36,360 nt of DNA from Sperchopsis tessellata (taxonomy: Eukaryota > Arthropoda > Insecta > Coleoptera > Hydrophilidae). The notes under the pieces are model-generated. The model saw only the letters and a list, made by a program, of their open reading frames with translations. It ran no database searches and had not been told where the DNA came from. Each line of letters starts with the position of its first letter. Within the stretch, counting starts at the first letter, position 1. The stretch is from contig JAWQRN010000141.1 in NCBI GenBank assembly GCA_033557685.1, positions 1-36,360 of the forward strand, in the 5' to 3' direction. This document shows positions 22,455 to 33,959 of the stretch, piece by piece. Both the position numbers and the translations under genes were made by a program.

Positions 22455-22860
22455 ACCAATTTCAAATTGTCATTTGTCGTTTGACGTTTACTCGATTGAT
22501 TAAATGGATAAGGTTTAACTTTTGACTTTGATTCATTGTTTCCAACTGGTGTATATTGCATTGCCTATCATCTACATTTCTTTTGCGTTCTTATTTCTTC
22601 TTGTGCCTGTTTTCATGACTGCATTTTCTTTACTGTCCCTTGCGGCTTGAATGTATTAATTTATAAATAAATATTTGATGTTTGTTATCTGCTTTGTCAT
22701 ATGTTGTTATTTTGCATCTACTAACGAGGCCGGTTTCTTTTACAATTTGTTGTGAAGATGAGGAACGATATCTTGAAGCCGGTCAACTAAATTATGACTA
22801 AAAATGTATAGACAGTTGGTTGTTTCCATTTTGGACCTTACCCCATTATATGTGTAAAAA
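22455..22860 (+). mobile_element. PLE 3' tail, copy 2
   Basis: This plus-strand segment matches the minus-strand tail at 4184-4640 in order: TTTCAAATTGTCATTTGTCG, TTTGACGTTTAC, AACTTTTGACTTTG, CAACTGGTGTATA, ACTTCTTGTGCC... (as TTTCTTCTTGTGCCTG here), TGAAGATGAGGAACGATATC, TTGAAGCCGGTCAACTA, ACAGTTGGTTGTTTCC and TTTTGGACCTTACC. It carries only the noncoding tail, so it is a strongly 5'-truncated insertion, a deletion product, or a nonautonomous derivative. It starts within a few bases of the mariner's right end. Its hammerhead-like box is more degraded (GTGAAGATGAGG; TTGAAGCC in place of TCGAAACC). Confidence 0.8.
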
Positions 22861-23465
22861 CTATAGACTAAACAAAATTAATATTTCTAAGATGATTTCA
22901 TTTTATGTATTTTATTACATAACTCTACACATGTATAAGACATATTATAATCTTAACTACTCCGAAAGTGTTATGACACCCATAACGTGATGGATATTTC
23001 TTAGAGAAATGTAAAGTTAAACAGACTGCAAGTGCAGATGTTTAACGTACGAGGTACTGTCCTTTATTTTATCTATTTGAAGTATCTATTATCAAAGTTT
23101 CATAGTTCCTGTTAGAGTTCTTATTACGAATAGGAAACTGTGGTAGATTATTACGTAAACCGCCTTTCATCTTCTGACAGGAGCTGTTTTCACGTAATTT
23201 ATTAGAGAAAATATACTTAAAACGAGGAAATTAGATTTATTAAACTATTATATTTGTAAAAAATGTATTATTATAAATATTTTGTCTTAGAAAATCATAT
23301 AAAAATACCTCAGGAACTCTGACAATATCGAGAACAATTTATAGTGTAAATCCATAATTTTAGATACTAAGTTTAAGAGACGAAAGTTTATTTATAAATA
23401 AATGAAACAGTTTTCATGACTTAAACTTTAAAGTTTTAAGAATTTGTTGCTTCCTTGCTCGTACA
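22861..23465. other. No recognisable gene
   Basis: AT-rich sequence between the PLE tail and the MITE. I see no protein match. CTTTAAAGTTTTAAGAA-type words near 23430 resemble the A/T tail on the far side of the MITE but are too simple to interpret. Confidence 0.4.
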
Positions 23466-23467
23466 TA

Positions 23468-23653
23468 AATGTGTAATTTTGATATTTGATTTTAATCAAA
23501 TATCAAACAAACCGGCCAAGTCTATTTATTGAATACAGAAATGAACTAAAGTTTGTTACCATCATTTTGCGGAACGTAGTTCATTTCTGAACTCAATATA
23601 TCGACTTGGCCGGTTTGCTTGATATTTGATTAAAATTATTAAAATTACACATT
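23468..23653. mobile_element. 186-bp MITE with ~87-bp terminal inverted repeats
   Basis: The left arm starts AATGTGTAATTTTGATATTT and the right arm ends AAATTATTAAAATTACACATT. Reversed, the arms agree over about 87 bases, including TTTAATCAAATATCAA, CAAACCGGCCAAGTC (GCAAACCGGCCAAGTC in the other arm) and CAGAAATGAACTA. TA flanks both ends (23466-23467 and 23654-23655), consistent with TA target duplication as in Tc1/mariner-mobilised MITEs. Almost the whole element is stem; the loop is about a dozen bases around 23561. The left arm also holds its own 24-base palindrome (23481-23504). There is no coding capacity. The mariner in this window has different ends, so it is not the obvious parent. 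Confidence 0.88.
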
Positions 23654-23686
23654 TAAAGTTTTAATTTTATTTTTATTTAATTTTTG

Positions 23687-23756
23687 GTTGGCCATGGCAA
23701 AATTTTATGTTTTGTTTTCATCATTTTATGGCTATAGCTTACAGGCCATGGCCAAC
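23687..23756. repeat. Stem-loop in the LINE 3' UTR
   Basis: GTTGGCCATGGC (23687-23698) pairs exactly with GCCATGGCCAAC (23745-23756), with a 46-base loop. It lies between the end of ORF2 and the A/T-rich end of the LINE. A hairpin there may be the 3' recognition structure for the element's RT, which is inference. The core GGCCATGGCC is itself palindromic. Confidence 0.75.
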
Positions 23757-23789
23757 AACAATGTGTTAAGTAAATATTGTAAAATAATC

Positions 23790-26700
23790 AGTGTCAATCT
23801 ATTACGGACTTACGAAGAAGCAAGTAGACCTTTAAAACTCCACTGACGAGTAGAGATAAATAATTGAATGGGTTAGTCAATTATCACGGCAAACTACGAA
23901 AAATTGGTGAGCGTTTTTGTTCATATATTGGACAAGTCACAATGACATGTTCAAGGGAGCCATGCTCTCTACAACAGCAAGTGTAATAGGGCTTGATATT
24001 TATTCTATTTAGATATGAATCACATATTCCATAATTACATCGTAATGTACAGATGGTATAAGCTAAAAGCTTAGGGACTTCCTCTTTGGAGTGGTTTAAA
24101 TTGATCTATACAATTATCCGGTTACAGAATTTATGAAACATGGTTCAAATTGCTAATGCAATTTGGAATTTATATGTACGAATAGGTCCCCAGAGCTGAT
24201 GGGGTGTTGAAGTGTGACATGCAAGAATATTCCAGCACGACCCTTAATCCACAATAGTTCTAATTTTACCCCACGATGTCCTAATTCCCTAAATATGTCT
24301 ATAATAATATAATTGATTTGCGATTTCAAACTAAGGTTCTTAAATTTATCCACAATCCTTTTGAATTCCAGCATCACAAGTACATCACTGCTTTATACGA
24401 TATGATTAACTTTATACGATCTAGACATTTGCCTTTGAGGGTCATACCAAGCGCAACTAAAAGAGTTAGCTATTCTTGATCCATCAGTGTATAATTTGTC
24501 ATTTAAATGTTTAAAAAATTCTGCATTGTTAATATGGATTCCCTCCATTTGCATGAAAGAATTTTAATTGCAACAACTTATATTATTTATTTCATAGTAA
24601 CAGTTTATAAGAATAGCAGATTTTCAGTTAATCCAGTATTTCTCCGTTAGTTTAGTTAAAAATATTGTTGCCAGTTTTAAACGGCGAAGATCCAAGTACA
24701 TTTCACATATTTCTGATAAAATTACTATAATCGGGGTACTCTAAGGTAGCCTAAACATGTTCTCAGACATTTATTGTGGATAACATCAAATCGTCTTAAA
24801 AGATAATAGCTGGCGTTACCATAAACCATACAATCATATTCTATTATACATATAATAAGTCTCTTATACAGTAGGAAATATACCATTGATCCGCTCCCCA
24901 TCTTAGAGAGGACGTAATGCGTAGTATATTCATTGCGCTTTCCAATCTTTTCGAAATATGATGGATGTGACTCTACCACGTTAGTTTCTTATCCAACACT
25001 ACCCCCAGGAGCTTTGTCTTAACCTAATCCCATTTAAACGAAAGTGATCAGGAAGATGATGACGTTTCCTTGTAAAAGTCGTCAGGTTGCATTTGTCATA
25101 AGATAGATTGAGGCTTTTCGTTTTGCACCATGAACAGAGAGTTTCCAATGCTACATTTAATTCATTCAAATATGCACCAACTGTCTCACCCACTCTGTAG
25201 ATGTAGACGTCATCAGCATATTGTTTTACTGAAATGTTCTTCTCAAATATTGACTCTATATAAAAAACAAACAGAACATACAAGAGAGGACTGATGATGC
25301 TTCCTTGTGGCAAGCCACAACTAGTAATTTGTGGTAAATATGTTTCTTCAGGTCTTAGGTAGATAACACCATTACAATATACCTCATGTATAAAGATCGA
25401 AAAATTGGATAATCTACCAATTCCCACCCAGTATCGCTGAGCACTGAAATGTTAATACTATCATATGCAGATTTTACATCAACAAAAAGAGCCATTAAAG
25501 TTTTATTTTGAGAGAACGAAATTTGTATGTAAGTCATAATATTCGTTATTCCATCTTAGGTGAAATAATATTTTATAAAGTAACACTGGGTGGACATTTA
25601 TTATTGGATTCTTGCCACCACTCTAAACGATTATTCAACTTTATTTCGAATATTTTTAAGACACACGATAATATGTAGGAATCTCCGGGTTTTTATTGTA
25701 TTTTAGCAGTGGTATAATACTATATTTTTCCAATCAGAAGGATTAGAGTGATTTAACCAAATATCGTTAAATATTTACCAAATATTAAATTTTGCATTTG
25801 GAGGTAAATGAAAGAGCATTGGGTAGTGTATATTATCTTGCCCAGGCGCTGTATTGGTATTGTGTTTCAAACTTATCCGAAGTTCTGAAAATTCAAAATT
25901 TTTATCAAAAAATAAATCACATTGGGTGAGAATGTTATTAAATGTGATGAAGTTGTTTACAGATGTCGGAGCCAGCAAGTCTAAAAAACTGCAACACCAA
26001 CCACCATTCACAAAGGGGTACTAATTACATATTGTGGCTCGTTTGATTTTTCCAACTTTTCCCATACTATCTTAATAGGAATGCTTTTATTTAATGAAGT
26101 ACAAAAGTCCGCCCATGATTTTCTTTTACTTTTTAGGATTCGCTTTGCTGCTGATTCGGATTTTATATATTGAATAAAGTTGTCCATATTAGGATATTTT
26201 TTATAAAGGAACAGAGCTGTTTTTTCTGGTATTAATAGCAGTAGCACATTCGTCTGTCATACATTCTCTAGAAAAGGGAGGGTTGTGAATATGAGAGGCC
26301 TCAGAAATTGCAAATTCAGATGCTCGGATGATATTTAAGGAGAAATATGAATAAGAATAAACAATTGAATTTATCGAAGTTTCAGACAGGGCTTGCATAG
26401 ACTTTGAAAATTTGAACCAGTTGGCTGTTCTACTTTTTATTTGAAGTGTATTTTTTCCTCATTGGTATAGAGTCAATGTTTAGTTCCCTACCATCCAATA
26501 AGCGATTGGGGCAATATCTAGGGAGCATACAACAAATCCACTACCGATTTTATTTGTAAAGGACTAGTAACACGAGTTGATGACCCATCATTCAAAATTA
26601 TGAAATCATTATCATGAAGGGCGTCTACAAATATAGAGCCAAGTGCGTTTATGTGTATGCATCCTCAGGCTTGGTGGTGCAAATTGAGATCACCGCCTAT

Positions 26701-27130
26701 CAAACATGGTCTTTCAACGTTTTGAAGAAAAATATTCCATAGGTCATAGGATATTCGCACATTGGGTTTCACGTAAATACAATATTCATTCAATGTGTTG
26801 CCAGAAATGCTGGGAATTGATATCGCTACCACCATCAAATTTATTATATTGGGCAAATGGTGTTTAACTTTATATGGTATTTGTTTTTTTAATAAAATAC
26901 ATACCCCTCCATAGCCGTCATCTCTGTCAGCTCTGAAAATATTAAAGCCTGGTATATTATGTTACTTTCATTTCTTAGCCATGTTTCGCTAATTAAATAT
27001 ATGTTGATTTTATTTTGGAAACTATAGGCTTGTAAGCTTTCTTTACTAGAATAAAGGGATCTGCATTCCATTGGGCTATCTTTAACATGAACATTTGAAA
27101 CTATTTAAAACTGACTTAATGTGTTTTAAT
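23790..27130 (-). pseudogene. LINE ORF2 (APE endonuclease, RT, RNase H, zinc motif)
   Basis: APE endonuclease: ECRSLYSSKESL (27071 on), INIYLISETWLRNESNIIYQ and GGDLNLHHQA near 26680, whose GD-N-HH pattern is the endonuclease active-site signature. Linker: KRILKSKRKSWADFCTSLN (about 26150). RT: SQNKTLMALFVDVKSAYDSI (motif A, about 25500), GLPQGSIISPLLYVLFV (about 25300), QYADDVYIYRVGE with YADD intact at 25209-25220, thumb FRLNGIRL, and VYGNASYYLLRRFDVIHNKC near 24790. RNase H: LYTDGSRIANSF near 24490 (first Asp kept) and WIKGRAGI near 24230. C-terminal zinc motif: CCCREHGSLEHVIVTCP near 23970. Domain order and lengths match a complete ORF2. Frameshifts and stops recur through all domains. 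Confidence 0.88.
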
Positions 27131-27159
27131 AAAAATAATTCCAAACTTGTTTTGCCGTT

Positions 27160-28620
27160 ACTTTGCATTTAAGTTATAATTTCCGGTACAATTTTTTCCG
27201 AGAGGGATTCCGTCTTATTTAATCGATGGTACATTGGCACATTATCATTATTCAGATATATTCCATTACCAGAATCATTTCTTACAGGAGTGATTATCTC
27301 TCTATGTGCTTCGTAGTACGGGTTAACATGCATCGGTCGCTTTCGCTTCTGACTGCGGATTCCGTTGGGGGGGGGAGTTATAAATGTTATAATATGATAC
27401 ATTTTCTTTTTTTAATCTTATAGAGAAATGTTTTCAGATGCCATGATGCTTTTGAGAGTTTTCTGTTTTAAAAGCCGGGGCATTCTTTTTGGTTTATCGA
27501 TGTATGCTAACATTTGCACAGTACGCACTCTATAGGCTTAAAGGATTGACATTTGTGTTCTTCGCCGCATCTATTGCACCTTATTTTGGCTCTACAGTGA
27601 AGACTAACATGACCATAGCGCAGGCAATTATAGCACTGTACAACTTTCTGAATGTTAGGTTCAACTGGGCAAGCTCTGATGTCTGATGATTAAGATGTAA
27701 CTAAGTAGTATTTTTCCCTTAAACGATATCATAGCAGTTCTAGTAGGTTGGTATTTAATTGTATCATTTTCTTTCACCTTCCTGGTGAAGAGTTTGACAA
27801 TAAAAACCTTTGCGGTTTTCCCAAACATAGGTTTGATAAGCTGGATGAGTTCGTGTCAACCTTCCTAATAACGCGAAGTCTACGTTGAAGAAATTGCGGG
27901 ATATAGGCATCAATTTGTTTTTCAGCTAGAGATTTGGAACTTAGTATATAATTTGCCGAAAGTGCCTATCTTTCGGTAACTTAAATTTCTATTTTTTTCC
28001 TAGTGGTGAAATGTCTAAGGTATTGTTATAGATTTCCTTCTGGCTTTCAAGAATAAACTTGTCCACTGATATAGGGTGCATGTTACCCAGACCTCCATTT
28101 CCTCTTTCCAGATAGACTTAGTAATAACTCGTTTATGTTATTTCATATCGCGTTATTATTTTTATTTGATGTTAAATTATTTATGTTACTATTATTTGCG
28201 CTACTATTTGTATTATTGTTATCAAAATGACTAGCTGTTGATTGATCATTATTTTTTTCGTTATTAGCTACAGTTGTATTTATATTGTGTAAAGTATTAG
28301 TTATACAATTTTGGCTTGAAGCATTACTGTTAATTATTGCATGAGTGGATAAGGTATTTGTTGTTACATTATAATTATTTACATTAAAATCTGTTAAAGT
28401 TTGGGAAGGATTTGTTATTAATTGTTTATTAGCATCCATTGAATGGTTTAATAAATATTCGTATTTGTTGTATTTAATGGTGAAATATTTTGTTGGTTTG
28501 AAAAGATCGGATTTTTTCGGACACCGGCACATCTGGCCTGGCCTCAGAAACGTCGCACTCCATGCTTTCGCTATACACATCCGTTTTAAACTGCATATTT
28601 AGATCATAAATCATATCCAT
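27160..28620 (-). pseudogene. LINE ORF1 (gag-like, Asn-rich leader, three CCHC knuckles)
   Basis: ORF1 proteins of this LINE group bind element RNA. The likely start is the ATG at 28620, in frame for about 35 codons (ESMECDVSEARPDVPVSEK) until a frameshift at an A-run near 28515. An asparagine/serine/threonine-rich segment follows (about 28440-28145; e.g. HFDNNNTNSSANNSNINN), ending at a TAA (28143-28145). In other frames come LESQKEIYNNTLDISPLGKK (about 28060), DAYIPQFLQRRLRVIRKVD (about 27910) and the knuckles CYNCLRYGHVSLHC (27594-27635), CNRCGEEHKC (27546-27581) and CVLC...HTSINQKEC (27477-27530, one internal stop). A basic tail (IRSQKRKRP) ends at 27169. At least four frameshifts or stops. 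Confidence 0.8.
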
Positions 28621-28760
28621 TGCAATAGAATTGAACTACTTAGTTCACCACCTCCCATATCGGGGGGTTAGTTTTCCATAGTGGAACTCATTGGTTTTAA
28701 AAAGATATTCGCTATTAATACGTAGGTAGAGAACACACGACACTCTCTTCGAAACGTATA

Positions 28761-30266
28761 CAGGAACTGTTGAATTTAATGTTATATAGATACAACGACC
28801 TGTCTACCACTGTGCGAATTAAATAGGTTTTACTCAAGAATAAAAAAATCTCATGAACCACCGTTTTCTAGTGGAGACATTCATGTATGTGATGAGCTTG
28901 AAAACATGAGCTTGTTAACGAACTATTTTAAGTTGAAACACTAGATTCGGTAAAGTTTTATAATTACCTAGTGTGTTTTTACTCAATTCTTGTAAAGATG
29001 AAGACATATTAGATTAAAATCATTGTACTTTTTAATTAGAATTACAAAGTTGATTTGTAGGAAAATTTTCAAAAAATATTTAAATTTATATTTATATGTA
29101 AAGATATTATGTTATATTTATTATAGATCTCTCCTCAGTTGCAACCTTCTTGCGGGTTTTACATAAATACTTATCAGCTTTATACATTCTTATACAAAAC
29201 GTACCTGGTTTCATGAGTGTCAGACTTTTTCACTCTAGAACGTCGCAAATAAAATGTCAAGCACACACAGACATACTAGCGAAAATTATATTTTCTGCCT
29301 CAAGGGACCACAAAACGTGTAATTCTCTTGGAGACCGAAAAGTTTTCAGTCCCTACACGGAGAAAAATAAACGCTTTTAATTGCGACAGAAATTTTTGCA
29401 GCAAAATAGCTGTGTGCAAGGGGAGAAAATATAAATTTACTAAACTTTACTAATTTTCTTTCCTCACAACTATGATTTTATGCGACTAATATATGTGTTC
29501 TAAAGAGATTCACTTACAGTAAAAAAGCCCATTATTTCGTACTACCTTTTAAAATTGTATTTAATTTAATCCAATTTAAAACATTTAATGTAATAAATTT
29601 AATGTAAAGAAATATGCATACAAACAAATGTAAGTAATATTTCTGAAATAATATTTATATTTAAAATAAATCTTTCGGTAGGATTCGCTCATAAATTATC
29701 TACTTTACTAGAACATGCAGTAAACTTCGTTCACTAAACCTTTATTTCTTCACGCGCATACACATCATACGCGCATGCCCTTCCGTCTGTATCTTGTTTA
29801 CTGTATATCTTTCTATATAAATTAGATGCTCTATCGATACATTTTTCTAGAAATGAGGTTAAGATAGTTCTTTGTAACATACAAATTTAAAATGATATTA
29901 TATTAGTATTATAATCTACGCCAAACTGAAATGCGGGTGTAATATTATTGTAAAAAAGGATCTATGATTACAAAAATATTAAGTTTCCATATAAATCAAC
30001 AAGCGAGGCAATTCAGCTTCACGGGATACAGTTTTGGTTTCGTCAACTAGAGTAGGTAGGCCTTTGTTAGTAACTAAACTACCGTCAATAACTAAGATCC
30101 TATTTATGACAAATCGAAACATGAGGGTATGTAGTAAATTGCACTGCTTTTCGATCAAAAAATGAAAGAAATTGCCTTACATGACAATTACAATTGTGTA
30201 AATAAATTTAAAAGAGGAATAGGCCTCGTAAAAATCAATGCAATTGTATGTTTTTTGCTGAGAAGT
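28761..30266. other. No recognisable gene
   Basis: AT-rich sequence upstream of the LINE. Around 29240-29345 the text ACACACAGACATACTAGCGA, ending near GGGACCACAAAACGTG, has the look of a dispersed insect repeat, but I cannot identify it. A 76-codon plus-strand frame there (29150-29380) shows no known domain. The rest has no protein match. Confidence 0.4.
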
Positions 30267-30685
30267 GTACATGGTGATTCATTATATTTTGACCCTCCTT
30301 TATCTTTTTAATTATAAAAGTTATAAAAAATAAAAAAAAAGTTGTAGGGTTTCATTTATATTAGTTTAATCACTACTAAAAACAATTGCCTGCATAGGTC
30401 ACGTGATATCAGAATGGAGGTATTTTTTAAAGGGAACAGCCTGTATATTTTACATCTTCTTTTAGATCCTTTTTTTCTGATTTCAAACGTATAAGAGTCG
30501 ATAGATCTAGCTGTAATAGTTTTGATATATTGGACCTAGAAAATGCTCTTAGTATGCTTTGGCTGATGATCACTGACAACATTGTTTCTTTATTACCATT
30601 GTTGTTTTTTGACATTTAATAGTATTATTTCATCAAAATGGGTTACATAGAAGCCAAAAAGTTTGAAATATTTTCCCTTTAATTA
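30267..30685 (-). repeat. Unidentified ~400-bp repeat, copy 1 (inverted relative to copy 2)
   Basis: On the minus strand this contains TTTTGATGAAATAATACTAT, ATGTCAAAAAACAACAATGG, AAAGAAACAATGTTGTC, ATCAGCCAAAGC, TAGAGCATTTTC-like sequence, CAGCTAGATCTATCGA, GATCTAAAAGAAGATGTA, TTTTTAGTAGTGATTAA and finally GTCAAAATATAATGAATCAC, then CATGT. Copy 2 at 31122-31508 has the same blocks in the same order. A 62-codon frame (30615-30427, ATG present) is open in this copy only. It contains a Leu/Lys-rich segment (LKSEKKDLKEDVK), and I recognise no domain. ACAGGCTGTTCCCTTTAAA inside it recalls the 'CAGGGTGTTCC' ends of some insect repeats. Confidence 0.8.
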
Positions 30686-31121
30686 AAAACTGAAAACATA
30701 TGTTTAAATACTTATAGAAGTTTGAGATATACTAACAGTATTAAAAGAAAAATACGTAGCACTATATTTTGAACTGCATTCATAACTTCTTTATAAATTT
30801 TGTTGGCAGTTTGAAACAGCGTTATTGCTGTCCCAGTTTATTTCATAAATTTCTCCCCTAATCTTATTTAAATCTTATTAAAATATTAAAATACCACATC
30901 AAGCTTTAATAGATTTTTTACCGGAGTTTTTCGTTGATTTTTATTCTCCCGCGAACGTCTATTTTTTTGTTAAAAATCCTAGCTGTGGAAATCGACGATA
31001 TTAGTAGTATTCAAGTATTCAAAAATGTCTTTTCACTGGGAGCTGATCGGTATGGGTATAATGCTATATACTCTATTCAAGCAGCTTTTTACTTTTACTG
31101 TTTTTTTTTATAAATACAAGG

Positions 31122-31508
31122 AACATATTTGAAACTTTTCTGAAACCAGTTTGATGAAATATTACTAAAAAATGTCAAATAACAACAATGGTTATAAAGA
31201 AACAATGTTGTCGTAGACCATCAGCCAAAGCCAAATGCACTTCTGTCAGTAACAAGCTTTAAAACAATGCATATTTAGAGCATTTTCATGGCCAAATATG
31301 TCAAAAATTATTACTGCTAGATCTATCAACCCTTATATATTTGAAATCAAAACAATGGGTCTAAAAGAAAATGTATACATAACATAAACAGGGAATCGTT
31401 TTTAGTAGTATTAAAAAAATATAGATGATTTTTTTTATTTTTTATTGCTCTTCTAACAAAAGAGTTAATAGGGGCATCAAAATATAGTGAAATTTTATTT
31501 CACCATGT
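31122..31508 (+). repeat. Unidentified ~400-bp repeat, copy 2
   Basis: Plus-strand partner of copy 1: GTTTGATGAAATATTACTAA, ATGTCAAATAACAACAATGG, AAAGAAACAATGTTGTC, ATCAGCCAAAGC, TTTAGAGCATTTTCATGG, CTGCTAGATCTATCAACC, GTCTAAAAGAAAATGTA, TTTTTAGTAGTATTAA, ATCAAAATATAGTGAA, then TCACCATGT. Relative to copy 1 it has about 40 extra bases after CAAAGCC and lacks about 45 bases before the TTTTTAGTAG block. Its reading frame is broken. The two copies are separated by about 436 bases. Confidence 0.8.
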
Positions 31509-33955
31509 TGTAGAGTAAATGCAAAATATTTATACTTCTAGAGTACCAAAACACTATTGTTTGCACCAATTCACAACTACCCCCGCTTTAGATGTACATA
31601 TTGTGTTGCCTAAACGTTAGTTGCATTATTTAATTGCATGCGACGTCAAACCTTCCAGCTGCGACTGGTTATTCTAGAAAGTGATAAGAACAATAGGGCT
31701 GATACATTTACAGCGGGTATTTTTTTACTGTACTACGAGCGCCGTTTCTGGAAAAACGAACATCTATTATCCACAATCAGATAAGGGACCAACTTTCTCC
31801 TTGGGAACTCCAAGACGCATTATAACAGGAAGACTGAGGTTTGTATGCCTACAGAAGTTAGGGGTAGCCGTTCATCGAAAAAAATAATAGTACACTATAA
31901 ATTATCAACCTAGACAGTTCATATTCAGTTCTCAAACACAACATTTCATAATCAGTTCTCAAACAGGACAGCTTGTATTTTTGAAGAGAGCAGTTCTTTC
32001 ATTCTAACTCGCAGTATCAAGGTAGTTTTGGTCGTACTGTTGAATAATTAAAATTATTTTAAAACTTTTAACAGTGTATCCTTTTAAGTGACTTGCACAG
32101 TTAGGGAAAGCGGAATTAATATTATTCCTGTACGTACTTTACTTATTATTTGTGTAAACTATTCAAATGCGTCTTTTCACCCACATTCCTAATCGGGCCC
32201 TATTATAAAAGTACGAGAAGAGAAGCCCCCACACACACAAACACGCAGTTGTTGAAACCCATACATACACACGTCTGCAGATATTGGAATTAAGGTAAGC
32301 GAAAACAGTTACTCGCGCTTGCATATAATAAATTCAATTATATTTACTCGAGACAGAATCCGCGCCATTATATTTACAGTTCGCATTGGTTTTTCGAAGT
32401 AAACTCTTACATACCCAACATTTAGCTCCTTCGCGTATATAATTAACAATAGTTTAATTGAAGCCGAATAAATACAAACATTTTGATCCTTCTAAGCGGA
32501 TTAGTATCAATATTTTGGTTCCTTGAGTAAGTGTCAACAATATTACATTACATCAAGTAATTTCATTATTTATGTCAACCAGAAATTATTTTTGATTGAA
32601 TGTTATTGTATAATAAATCTATATAAATAGCACATGTTTCCAAATATTATAAATTTTTTCTAGAAGAATTATTTTTTAATAATTAATAAATGTATAATTC
32701 TTATATAAAAATAATATAATTGTAACCAATTTTAGACGAATTGTCACTAATAAATTAAACTTAACCTTTCCCTCAAACAAATCCCATATATTTATTTAAT
32801 GTAATTTAATTAAATTATATTTCAAGAAAAATTTCTCTCAGTGTTCTCACATTACTATGTTAATGGGAATGGAAGCAACTCTAAAATATACTTAGGTGCT
32901 ATATAAAAATATATATTTACCATAAAAAGTTTTAGATGCATTTACCGATAGTATCTACATAACTACAATATATTTGTTGTATATGATTTTAATTTAGTAC
33001 TAGAGTACCTAGAACAACTGAGATTGAAATAGTTTCACAATATAATTGTAATTTTCACTGTTTATTACGCTATTTTTCAAATGTTAAAGCGTACCTGTAG
33101 ACACACAAACATTAGTTGATTTGAATGTTGGAATTAAGTGTATTATTTTGCATGTAGGACATGAGGACAATAGTCCAACCTAATAGATTATATATGTAAT
33201 ATATTGTAGTTTAATCATGGCATTGTTATACCTACCGGCAGAAGTCTGCATAGAGTATATTGTTTAGAGCTCTCAAACACTACTATTCTACATATTCCTG
33301 TATGTTGGAAATATGATCATTCAAATAATTACTCTAGGTAAATGTTTTAATAATCATGCGTGAAAGTATTTGAATTACTAAAATAAATCACTGAAGACAT
33401 TATGCCGTACGTCATCATCAAAGTTAACAACACAAGTTAATATTTTACATAATATCCTTACTTCATTCAGGGTGCGTTCGTGTACTGCTACCATTTAGGT
33501 TTTTAATAACATTTGCTGTAAATAAAAGAGGTTTAATTATATTTTTATAAGTTTAAAATTTAATTTATCATGTTTTAAAAATAATGTCGAATAAATGCGA
33601 GCCACGAGCACCTATGCAATTTTCAGCTCTTTTTCAGAGTTTTCATAACTTCAATCAGTACGCAGACTTCCACGGTCACAGTAAAAGTCTTCAGGTTTTC
33701 CGGGAAATAGCCATGTATTGACTGGGGGCATTATGAAGACTTGTATCTCTTAAAAGTGCTAACTGTAGACTGTCATGTAGCTCTGCTGGTCAGCTCTAAA
33801 CAGTGCTAAGTATATACCGATATGTAGCTCTCAGAACTGCTAGTTATAGAATAAAAGAATTTGCGTAATTAGACGTTTTCAGCGTATGAGGCTTTATTCA
33901 AAGAGAACCAAATGTGCCCCATTTGAATCTATTTTCTACCTTTTCTGGGTTCTAT
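31509..33955. other. No recognisable gene
   Basis: About 2.4 kb of mostly AT-rich sequence. TCAGTTCTCAAACA occurs twice 27 bases apart (31925 and 31952), a small tandem duplication. The patch 31640-31880 is GC-richer with a 68-codon frame of no known domain. 32220-32280 is CA-rich. 33600-33850 has repeated ATGTAGCTCT and GTGCTAA words. None of these supports a gene. Confidence 0.4.
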
Positions 33956-33959
33956 AAAA

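Larger units (their letters stand above)
23655..28760 (-). mobile_element. Near full-length Jockey/I-type LINE
   Basis: This is a two-ORF non-LTR retrotransposon on the minus strand, about 5.1 kb. Layout from 5' (high coordinate): short leader (about 28760-28621), gag-like ORF1 (28620 to about 27160), ORF2 with APE endonuclease, RT, RNase H and a terminal zinc motif (about 27130-23790), then a 3' UTR with an inverted repeat and an A/T-rich end (23690-23655). All parts are colinear, so it was once complete or nearly so. Decay is heavy. The 3' end meets the MITE directly. I could not find a target-site duplication, so both borders are estimates. Confidence 0.85.

Noticed and set aside
28143..28580. 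Asn-rich 145-codon frame as a host low-complexity protein
   Set aside because: It lies in the right place and orientation to be the leader of LINE ORF1, followed by gag-like sequence and three CCHC knuckles.
31918..32110. Possible LTR of an LTR retrotransposon (repeated TCAGTTCTCAAACA, GC change)
   Set aside because: No TG...CA ends, no second copy, no primer-binding site or polypurine tract, and no gag-pol sequence nearby.
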